Positions 29,438 to 37,900 of a stretch of DNA of 44,236 nucleotides are shown here, one piece after another. Position numbers and translations under genes: made by a program. Each line of letters starts with the position of its first letter. Within the stretch, counting starts at the first letter, position 1. A model generated the notes under the pieces. That model had not been told where the DNA came from and did no database searches. It saw only the letters and a program-made list of their open reading frames with translations. This DNA is from an uncultured Bacteroidales bacterium (GTDB taxonomy: Bacteria > Bacteroidota > Bacteroidia > Bacteroidales > FEN-979), in NCBI GenBank assembly GCA_903875045.1, contig CAIQUS010000128.1, positions 1 through 44,236 of the forward strand, in the 5' to 3' direction.

Positions 29438-32155
29438 ATGAAAAAACAAGTACCTTACTCTATTTTGCTGATGGCAATGTTCATCATTGGGTTTTTGGGA
29501 GTCAGGGCGCAAACTCCAACATATAATTGTGCACTCAGGAACGATTCTATGACCACCGCAAGTATATATGAGTTTGACATCTACCTCTTACAAACCGGAA
29601 CAAATATATTTGAATATTCCTCCGGACAGTATGGGATCGTTTTAAATAGTGCTATTAAATCTGGAACCGTCACTGCCAAATTGGTGGCTGTAAATGGTCT
29701 TGCTTATGCAAACTATAATGCTGCAATCTCTGCCGGAACAACATTACTTACCGATTTACCTGCAAACAACCAGCCCAATACCATTACATTTGCAACTGCC
29801 ACGAACGTTATAAAAATTTCCGGTAAAACACCGACCGCAGGATGTTTTATCAGCAACACAGGAATCGGAACACGGGTTGCCAGGATCAGGGTTGAAACAA
29901 CCACCTCCTTTTTGCAAGCCCAGCCAAATCCGACATGGTCGTTCACCGTTAATCCTTACAATACGACCATCAGCGCATATATTGCCGGAGTTAACACTGT
30001 TGTGATTTCTAGCGGTACTTTTATAACCTCTAATCTGTTCAACCCTTTGCTTAATGGATCCATCACGGCATTCAATGTAACCGGAGGTGGTTCTTACTGC
30101 CAGGGTGGTACTGGCTTGCCTGTTGGCACCGATGGTTCCCAGACCGGTGGGGTAAAGTACCTCCTTTACAAAGGTGTTACCCCACAGGGATCCTGGATCA
30201 CAGGCACTGGAATTGCATTAGCTTTTGGCAATCAGCTTGCAGAAACATATACCGTGAAAGCTCATAGAACTGCCACTTATATGTTTCTGAATATGACCGG
30301 CAGTGCCATCATTTCACAACTTACCCAAGTCACCCCATCTGTTACCATTGCTGCCAGTGCCAATCCCGTATTCGCCGGAACTCAGGTTACATTTACCCCT
30401 ACTCCTGTGAACGGCGGATCACCAACGTATGAATGGTTTGTAAACAATATTTCTGTCGGCACCGGTGCCACCTACGCATATTTCCCACTCAATGGGGATG
30501 TTGTTAAAACTGTAATGACTTCATCCTTCTCGTGCGTTACAAGTCCTACTGCTACCTCATCCCCTGTAACCATGACAGTTAATCCCATCTGGACCGGAGC
30601 TGTCAGTTCTGACTGGACCAACTCTCAAAACTGGCTTCCACTCTCAGCACCCACCTCCTCCCTGAATGCTTATATCCCTTTATCTGCAGTAAACAAGCCT
30701 GTTATTACCCAGGGCCCGGGCTCTCCTGTCATTTGCAATAATCTTACGATTGAAAGCGGTGCCTCTGTAACGGTGGCTGTTTCAGGTGCGCTAACCGTAA
30801 ACGGAATTCTGACCAAAGGTGCCGGCAATGCAGATCTTGTTGTTGAAAGCGGAGGTTCACTGATACAAAATTCCGCAGTTACGGGAACAGTAAAGCGTTT
30901 TGTCGGGAACTGGATGGCCGGTCCGGAAAAAGGCTGGCACTTTCTGTCATCACCCGTATCAAACCAGGTCATTTCTCCTGCGTTTGCAAATGCGTCCACC
31001 CCTGATAATGATTTCTATGCATGGTGGGAACCTACCAACGAGTGGATAAATTTCAAAAACACCACCCAGGCGCCTGTCTGGAATACCGCAAATGTTTTGA
31101 ACGGTATCAATGGTCTTGGTAATTTTATCCCTGGCAAAGGATATCTCATTGCTTACGAAATCGCTGCAACAAAACAATTCACCGGAACGCTTAATACAGC
31201 AGATTTCAATATAAGTGGCCTGGTAACGACCGGTGGAATATTTCATGGCTGGCACTTATTGGGAAATCCTTTCAGCAGCGCCATTGTATGGAATAACGGA
31301 TCTTGGGCTTTAAGCAATATCGATGCGCTCGCAAAGATCTGGAATGAGACTGGTGCAAGTTATACAACCATTAACCCTTCAGAGATCATTCCGGCCACGC
31401 AGGGTTTCATGGTATATGTTCCGTCGGGTATCGGATCACTTACCATTCCATCAACAGCACGCACCCACAGCGCCACACCATGGTATAAGGCATCGGCCAA
31501 CCCCTATATCAAACTCGTTGCACATGCCTATGAGGCACAAACTTTCCAGGAGAGCATTGTATCTTTTGATAGTCAGGCAACGCCGGGATATGATGGTGAC
31601 CTTGATTCTTACTTTCTGCAAGGATATGCCCCCCAGTTCTTTTCCATGGCCGGCGATGCTCAGCTCTCGAACAATACCCTGCCAGTTCTTCTTGAAAACC
31701 AGACCACCATCCCTTTCAGCTTTATTAAAACAGGAGAAACCAATTATACCATCGAGGCTGAACAGATTGACAATGTGCCAACACAGGTTTATCTTACCGA
31801 CCTTAAACTCAATCATACGCAAAACCTTTTGACAAACCCCGTGTATACATTTTCTTCCGCAGATGGCGATGATCCTGCCAGGTTCCTTCTTTCCTTCAGC
31901 CATGTAAATGTTGGCACAGGTGAAAATTCTCTGAATAACCATTCCGTCTATACGTTCGAAAATAACCTTTTCCTTGTCAACCCGGGGAAAGCCCGACTGG
32001 AAGTGTTTAACCTTACAGGTCAGAAATTACTGACCCGGGAGATCAATTTCCCCGGGATATATAAAACAACCTTGTCTGTTCCAACCGCCTATTACATGGT
32101 GCGTCTGACAACCGGAACAAAGGTTATCGTAACAAGGGTGTTCATCAAATCATAA
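29438..32155 (+). CDS. T9SS-exported protein with cohesin-like N domain
   Basis: 905 residues. Signal peptide 1-24 (ILLMAMFIIGFLGVRAQ). The cohesin-like domain is at about 25-195 (YEFDIYLLQTGTNIFEY, IGTRVARIRVE). A linked domain at about 200-295 contains GGGSYCQGGTGLPVGTDGSQ, followed by an Ig-like domain at about 298-381. A beta-helix-like region at about 381-500 opens IWTGAVSSDWTNSQNW, and the conserved region after it (FLSSPVSNQ, IPATQGFMVYVPSG) is shared with the 34942 product. Residues about 832-905 are a type A T9SS C-terminal domain (LVNPGKARLEVFNLTGQKLL, ending RVFIKS). The protein is therefore expected on the outer surface or released, with its cohesin-like domain outward. It is nearly identical in its N-terminal third to the 32554 product. 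The gap to the preceding gene is 41 bp. Confidence 0.86.
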   Translation: MKKQVPYSILLMAMFIIGFLGVRAQTPTYNCALRNDSMTTASIYEFDIYLLQTGTNIFEYSSGQYGIVLNSAIKSGTVTAKLVAVNGLAYANYNAAISAGTTLLTDLPANNQPNTITFATATNVIKISGKTPTAGCFISNTGIGTRVARIRVETTTSFLQAQPNPTWSFTVNPYNTTISAYIAGVNTVVISSGTFITSNLFNPLLNGSITAFNVTGGGSYCQGGTGLPVGTDGSQTGGVKYLLYKGVTPQGSWITGTGIALAFGNQLAETYTVKAHRTATYMFLNMTGSAIISQLTQVTPSVTIAASANPVFAGTQVTFTPTPVNGGSPTYEWFVNNISVGTGATYAYFPLNGDVVKTVMTSSFSCVTSPTATSSPVTMTVNPIWTGAVSSDWTNSQNWLPLSAPTSSLNAYIPLSAVNKPVITQGPGSPVICNNLTIESGASVTVAVSGALTVNGILTKGAGNADLVVESGGSLIQNSAVTGTVKRFVGNWMAGPEKGWHFLSSPVSNQVISPAFANASTPDNDFYAWWEPTNEWINFKNTTQAPVWNTANVLNGINGLGNFIPGKGYLIAYEIAATKQFTGTLNTADFNISGLVTTGGIFHGWHLLGNPFSSAIVWNNGSWALSNIDALAKIWNETGASYTTINPSEIIPATQGFMVYVPSGIGSLTIPSTARTHSATPWYKASANPYIKLVAHAYEAQTFQESIVSFDSQATPGYDGDLDSYFLQGYAPQFFSMAGDAQLSNNTLPVLLENQTTIPFSFIKTGETNYTIEAEQIDNVPTQVYLTDLKLNHTQNLLTNPVYTFSSADGDDPARFLLSFSHVNVGTGENSLNNHSVYTFENNLFLVNPGKARLEVFNLTGQKLLTREINFPGIYKTTLSVPTAYYMVRLTTGTKVIVTRVFIKS

Positions 32156-32174
32156 ACAATAGTTAAACCATCCA

Positions 32175-32444
32175 ATGAAAATATTTCGCAAATTATTTCT
32201 GACAATGCTCTTTCTCTTTACCAGCCTGTTCATGGTAAGTGTATTCGCAGATGAACCTCTTGACAATCCCCCCCCTCCTCCCGGGGGTGGACATGGCGGT
32301 GGCGGTAACTCGCAGGGTGCCCCTATCGACGGGGGGGTGAGCATCCTTTTGGCACTTGGTGCCGGATATGGCTCTTTCAAACTCTATAAAAAAAGGAAAT
32401 CCGATAAGAATGTCTTAACAATACAACGCTGTGATCAAAATTGA
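32175..32444 (+). CDS. Small Pro/Gly-rich protein with PID-CTERM-like sorting tail
   Basis: 89 residues: signal peptide at about 1-25 (LFLTMLFLFTSLFMVSVFA), a short Pro/Gly-rich stretch (PPPPPGGGHGGGG), then a tripartite tail of motif GAPIDGG, a hydrophobic segment VSILLALGAGYGSF and a basic cluster KLYKKRK. This arrangement matches the class of small Bacteroidota proteins described as having a PID-CTERM putative sorting signal; the identification is from memory of the motif. It starts 19 bp after the 29438 gene. No sorting or processing enzyme is encoded in the window. A membrane-anchored final state is the simplest reading. Confidence 0.78.
   Translation: MKIFRKLFLTMLFLFTSLFMVSVFADEPLDNPPPPPGGGHGGGGNSQGAPIDGGVSILLALGAGYGSFKLYKKRKSDKNVLTIQRCDQN
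32268..32337 (+). repeat. Homopolymer tracts C8 and G7 inside the small PID-CTERM-like gene
   Basis: There are eight Cs at 32268-32275 and seven Gs at 32331-32337, both coding. Slippage in the C tract would shift the frame before the PID motif. Slippage in the G tract would shift it just after PID, losing the hydrophobic tail. Both tracts are near lengths at which phase variation occurs. Confidence 0.7.
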
Positions 32445-32553
32445 AAAATATTTTTTGTTGTTCATCTTTACAAACCTTCCCTTCAAAATTTATTTTTAGA
32501 GGAGGCATCTTTAATATTATAAATGTTATTCCGTCACACTTAAAATTAATTAT

Positions 32554-34860
32554 ATGAAAAAACAAGTACTTAGCTTTGTATTGTTGATGGCGATTTTTAT
32601 CCTGGGATTTTTAGGCGCCAGGGCACAAACTCCTACATATTTTTGCGAACTCAGGAATGATAGCCTGACTTCTGCAAATTCTTATGAGTTTGACATCTAC
32701 CTCTTACGAACCGGAACGAATGTTTTTGAATATTCCTCCGGACAGTATGGGATCGTTTTAAATAGTGCTATTAAAGCTGGAACCGTCACTGCCAAATTGG
32801 TGGCTGCAAATGGTCTTGCTTATGCAAACTATAATGCTGCAATCCTTGCCGGAACAACATTACTTACCGATTTACCTGCCAACAACCAGCCCAATACCAT
32901 TACATTTGCAACTGCCACGAACGTTATAAAAATTTCAGGGAAAACTCCGGCTGCCGGATGTTTTATCAGCAACACCGGAACAGGAACAAGGGTTGCCAGG
33001 ATCAGGCTTGAAACAACCACCTCCTTTTTGCAAGCCCAGCCAAACCCGGCATGGTCATTCACCGTTAATCCTTACAATACGACAATCAGCGCTTATATAG
33101 CTGGTATAAACAATGTTGTGATTGCTTCTGGAACTTTTACAACAGCCAATTTGTTCAACCCTTTACTTAATGGTTCCCTCACAGCATACAATGTAACCGG
33201 AGGCGGTTCTTACTGCCAGGGTGGTACCGGATTGCCCGTTGGCACTGATGGTTCTCAGGTTCCTGGTGTGAAGTACCTTCTTTACAAAGGTGCTACCCCA
33301 CAGGGTACCTGGGTTCCAGGGACAAATTTTGCGCTGACTTTTGGCAATCAGCTTGCAGAAACATATACCGTTAAAGCTCATAGAACCGCTACCTATATGT
33401 ATGCAGACATGACCGGCAGCGCGATTCTTACCGAATCCACTCCTGTCACCCCGACATTTGCAGCCCTCGGCCCCTATTGCGTTGGAGCAACGCCGGGAAC
33501 ATTGTCTTTGACATCCACAAACGGTATCACCGGAACATGGGATCCTGCCACCATCAGTACAGCAGTGGCCGGGCCCACTGATTATACCTTTACCCCCGAT
33601 GCCGGACAGTGTGCAACCACAGCAATTATGAGTGTAGTGGTCAACGCCGTGGTTACCCCTGCCTTTGACGCTCTTGGTCCATACTGCGTTGGTGCAACAC
33701 CCGGTACTTTGTCGCTTACTTCGACCAACGGTATCACAGGCACCTGGGATCCTGCTACCATCACCACAGCAGCATCCGGATCAACTGATTATACCTTTAC
33801 CCCCGATGCCGGACAATGTGCAACCACAGCCATTATGAGTGTAGTGGTCAACGCCGTGGTTACACCTGCCTTTGACGCTCTTGGTCCATACTGCGTTGGT
33901 GCAACACCCGGTACTTTGTCGCTTACTTCGACCAACGGCATTACAGGTACATGGAGCCCCGCTTCCATCAGCACAGCAACATCCGGATCAACGGATTATA
34001 CCTTTACTCCAGGTTACGGACAATGTGCAACCACAGCCATCATGAGTGTTGTGGTGGATCCATTGCCTGGCGCTGCCGGAACAATCACCGGGCCTTCACC
34101 AGTCATACAAGGTCAGACTGGGGTTATTTTCTCCGTATCAGCCATCACCAATGCAACCGGATATAACTGGTCATTGCCAACCGGCGCATCCATCACGGCC
34201 GGCGCAAATACAAACAGCATCACGGTCTCCTTCTCAGGTACAGCCGTTTCAGGAATTATTACTGTAACCGGAACGAACCCCTGCGGAAGTGGTACTGTAT
34301 CCGCTGATTTCAGTCTGACTGTTAATCCAAGTGTGCCTGTCATTCTTAACGTTGATGGCACTATTTTCACCAACGAGTGTTACAATGCCACCCAAACCAT
34401 CATAGTGGCCAATAGCGGTTCATTTATTGTAAAACCAGGAGCTGGCGCAACAATGATTGCCGGGCAGAATATTGTTTATAAACCCGGAACCACGGTTGAA
34501 CTTAATGGATACATGCATGGTTATATCTCCCTGACAGATCATTGTGGCGCCAAATCTGCTACGATCGTAACGGCTGTTGCCGGTGAAGACCCACTGCCGA
34601 TGATTTCACAAAAATCATCCTTCAGGATCTATCCTAACCCTACAGCCGGGAACTTCACCCTCGAACACACGGGTGGCTCGCAGAATGGAACCATTAAAGT
34701 GGCCATTTATGGAACACATGGGGAAAAAGTTATGACCAGGGAGTTGACAAGTGAAAAGAAGTATGAATTCTCTATCTTCGAATTCCCTGCAGGCCTCTAT
34801 TTCGTAAAGGTGGTTGCTGGTGAAGAAGCCGAAACCCTTAAACTGATAAAAACAAATTAA
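32554..34860 (+). CDS. T9SS-exported protein with cohesin-like N domain and three Ig-like repeats
   Basis: 768 residues. Signal peptide 1-24 (FVLLMAIFILGFLGARAQ). The cohesin-like domain at about 25-195 and the next domain at about 200-295 match the 29438 product almost residue for residue. Three tandem 69-residue Ig-like repeats follow at about 298-504 (ALGPYCVGATPGTLSLTSTN in each), then an Ig/PKD-like domain at about 508-590, a beta-stack region at about 595-675 (AGQNIVYKPGTTVELNGYMH), and a type A T9SS domain at about 690-768 (FRIYPNPTAGNFTLEH, GLYFVKVVAG). It is the last gene of its unit; a strong terminator follows 22 bp after the stop. The start at 32554 is supported by the signal peptide and by the near-identical start context of its paralogue. 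Confidence 0.87.
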   Translation: MKKQVLSFVLLMAIFILGFLGARAQTPTYFCELRNDSLTSANSYEFDIYLLRTGTNVFEYSSGQYGIVLNSAIKAGTVTAKLVAANGLAYANYNAAILAGTTLLTDLPANNQPNTITFATATNVIKISGKTPAAGCFISNTGTGTRVARIRLETTTSFLQAQPNPAWSFTVNPYNTTISAYIAGINNVVIASGTFTTANLFNPLLNGSLTAYNVTGGGSYCQGGTGLPVGTDGSQVPGVKYLLYKGATPQGTWVPGTNFALTFGNQLAETYTVKAHRTATYMYADMTGSAILTESTPVTPTFAALGPYCVGATPGTLSLTSTNGITGTWDPATISTAVAGPTDYTFTPDAGQCATTAIMSVVVNAVVTPAFDALGPYCVGATPGTLSLTSTNGITGTWDPATITTAASGSTDYTFTPDAGQCATTAIMSVVVNAVVTPAFDALGPYCVGATPGTLSLTSTNGITGTWSPASISTATSGSTDYTFTPGYGQCATTAIMSVVVDPLPGAAGTITGPSPVIQGQTGVIFSVSAITNATGYNWSLPTGASITAGANTNSITVSFSGTAVSGIITVTGTNPCGSGTVSADFSLTVNPSVPVILNVDGTIFTNECYNATQTIIVANSGSFIVKPGAGATMIAGQNIVYKPGTTVELNGYMHGYISLTDHCGAKSATIVTAVAGEDPLPMISQKSSFRIYPNPTAGNFTLEHTGGSQNGTIKVAIYGTHGEKVMTRELTSEKKYEFSIFEFPAGLYFVKVVAGEEAETLKLIKTN
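33445..34065 (+). repeat. Three 207-bp tandem in-frame repeats
   Basis: Units are 33445-33651, 33652-33858 and 33859-34065, each exactly 69 codons. Units 2 and 3 are identical over long runs including synonymous positions; unit 1 is more diverged. Each encodes one Ig-like domain with two conserved Cys. Confidence 0.9.
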
Positions 34861-34881
34861 TCAATGTTTTATAAAACAAAG

Positions 34882-34907
34882 AATCCCGCTCAATGCGGGA
34901 TTTTTTG
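34882..34907 (+). terminator. Intrinsic terminator closing the 18073-34860 unit
   Basis: AATCCCGC at 34882-34889 pairs perfectly with GCGGGATT at 34895-34902 around the loop TCAAT, followed by a T run to 34906. It sits 22 bp after the stop codon of the preceding gene and directly before the next promoter box. Confidence 0.9.
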
Positions 34908-34913
34908 TTTTCG

Positions 34914-34921
34914 TACCTTTG
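34914..34921 (+). promoter_or_regulatory. -7 box TACCTTTG for the 34942 gene
   Basis: An exact TAnnTTTG match 20 bp before the ATG at 34942, placed just after the terminator. It supports 34942 rather than 34864 as the start. The expected -33 position falls in the terminator stem and has no TTG. Confidence 0.55.
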
Positions 34922-34941
34922 CACTCCCATTTAAATATATC

Positions 34942-37900
34942 ATGCTTAAAAACAAACCACCATTCTTGAAACACCCCGCCATTCTTGTTTTGCTTTTACT
35001 GGTTCTGGCTATTACGCCAGGAATAGGTTGGGGGCAGGTTTACTATCATGATTTTGGCATAACCGCCATCACCGCAAAACCTTATACCGGTCCTCCCACA
35101 ACCCTGGATCCAAATCTTTCCGGCTCATCCTGGACCACAAGTGCAGCAGCATTTGCCGGATTTGCAGGAAACGGGGGAGGTACAAGTGCCTGTTTATCAA
35201 TAAATAATTCTTCCGGAACACCAACTTTTACATTGACCTTTAATGTAGCCACAGGATATCAGCTAACGGTCACCTCCTTCAATTTCTGGAGAGTCAGGAG
35301 TACTTCCGGCGCTCAAAACTGGTCGATGACCATCAATGGAATTGCGGTGGGAAATGGAAACATTCCCGCAACAGGGGCCATGATCGGCCAGACAAATGTT
35401 AGCAATCCGGTTTCCGGGTTAACCGGTATAATCACATTGGTCTACACCATGAGCGGGGCAAGCGCATCCGGGTCCTGCAGATTGGATGACTTTACCCTCA
35501 ACGGCTCTGTTATTTCAACAGGCAATACCAACCCCACTGTTACAACGCAAGCGGCAACTTCAATTGCGACAACAACGGCAACCGGTAACGGCACAATCAC
35601 CTACACGGGTGGTGTTGACCCTTCGGCAAGGGGTTTTTGCTGGGATCTGGCATCCAATCCCGACCCTGATATCAATGATTCAAAGGTCGAAGAAACAGCA
35701 GGCCCATATACAACCGGGACATTCACCGGCAGTATTACCGGCCTGACACCTGGAACGAAATACAAAGAAAGGGCTTATGCAACTAACACATCCGGAACCG
35801 GATATGGCAATATTGTTATTTTTTACACGCTTTCAACTGAACCGGTAAGTTACCCGGCTTCTTTCACTGCTTCAGCATCATCCCAATCGCAGATTAACCT
35901 TGTGTTCAGCGCTGCAAGCACCATTTCATCTGCATCCGGCTACCTGATCGTGCAAAAATCCGGCTCTGAGCCTTCAAATATTCCCGGGGATGCAATGGGC
36001 TATTCAGTTGGAACTGCGATCGGAGATGGAACTGTCGCTGCCATTGTTACAAATTCAACAGCTACAACAGCCATCATCGCAGGTTTAACGGCTGGTACGC
36101 ATTATTATTTCAAATTGTTTCCCTTCAACTGGGATGGGATAAATGCTGCAACCTACAACTATAAAACCGATCTTCCGGTTCCAACAACTGATGCTACCAC
36201 AAATCCACCCAATGATGTTTCTTCATTTGTGGATGCGCCAGGAACACAGGCTGATCCGGTTTCAATCTCCTCGTTGTCCGACACTGACCCGGAATCTGTT
36301 GAAGTTTTCAAATTCAGGATAAATGATGTAGGAACAGATGGACTGCCCACTAAAGTTACCCAGGTTACCATCCATGCCGGAACAAATAACAGTGCCAACT
36401 GGTTAAACACGATCCAGGGTGTAAAGCTTTCGACCAGCGGGGGCAGCTCTTTTGTTACAACAGGAGCTCCTGTCATAACAGCTTCGTCAATCGTCTTTCC
36501 GATTTCAGCAAACAATCTGAATATAATCAATGGTGGAAATACCACCGTTTCTCTGTTCCTCTATTTAAAATCTTCAGGCCTGACAGATAATACATTGCTG
36601 GAGTTTAAAATTCCGACCTCCCCGCACGGTTTTTCCGCCGATGCAACCGGTTCAACCTTTTTGTCCTCATTTTCAAGTGCAACTTCTTCTAATCAAATAT
36701 ATATTGACGTTGTTGCCACCAAACTTAATTTCATACAACAGCCAACCAATGTAGGAACAACACCCCAAACCATTACACCTGCGGTTACTGTAAGTGCAGA
36801 TGATGCAAACGGCAACCGGGATCTGAATTATATTTCCTCTTTTTCCATCACTGCCAATGGCGCCAGCTTAATCGGTTCTCCTGTTTCCGGCAACCCGGTT
36901 AGCGGGCTTGCTACATTCAGTTCATTGTCTTTTAGTGCAATTGCTATCGGGGTTACCCTGGAAGCCTCTTCAGTAACTTTAGCAGGTGCCACAAGCGCTG
37001 CATTCAATGTTCTCTCTTTACCTGCCCCGGGAGAAATAGTTATTAATCAGTTTAGTCCGGATTATAGCGGACCAAGCAACGAATATATCGAATTGCTGAA
37101 CAAAACCAATAAAACATTCGACCTCAATGATTTTAAAATTGAATATCAGTCGGCCTCCGGGGGTATCGGTACGGCGGGGGGGCAATTGTCAGGATCTTTA
37201 GGGCCTTATCAATACTGGTTGCTTTCACCTGATGCAACCATTACGATAGGCCAAACCATTGCTGTAACCCGCGACGGAGCTATTGCTTCCGGATTTGCCG
37301 GTACCAGCGGTCAATTGGCCTTGCGGTTAAAAAATTCACCCAATACCATAATCGATGGTTTAGCTTACGGGACAATTACGACAAATAATCTGGGTGAGGG
37401 TATTGCCGCTTCATCTCCTCCTGCTCATGGAGGTTTGGTGAGGGCTGTTGATGGTTCAGATAACAATATGAACTCTGTTGATTTTACAACAGTGGCCCAG
37501 GCTAATATTTATCTCAGAAATCATAATTCATATAATTATTCGACCAGTTACACACTTCCATCAACCAATTATTCAGCTGACGTTGTAATCTCGGGATTAA
37601 CAACGTCTGTGTTTTTATCTGGTAACACTACCATTGCAGGCAAACTTACAATCCTTGCCGGAACCCTGACCATTGCCAGTGATAAAAATTTAACCGTTTA
37701 CGGTACCCTGACTAATTCAGCCGGAACTGCAGGCCTGGTGGTGAATTCCGATTTAACCGGCAGCGGTTCCCTGCTCCACAACACCGCCAATGTGTCTGGA
37801 ACCATCGAACGCTATATGACCGATGCAAATTGGGCTGACTGGACAGACGGCTGGCACTTCCTGAGTTCTCCTGTGGCAGCCCAGGATATTGGCTCATTTG

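Noticed and set aside
31323-31942. Overlapping 169- and 163-codon frames inside the 29438 gene
   Set aside because: They lie wholly within a gene with clear domain structure and have no recognisable protein features of their own.
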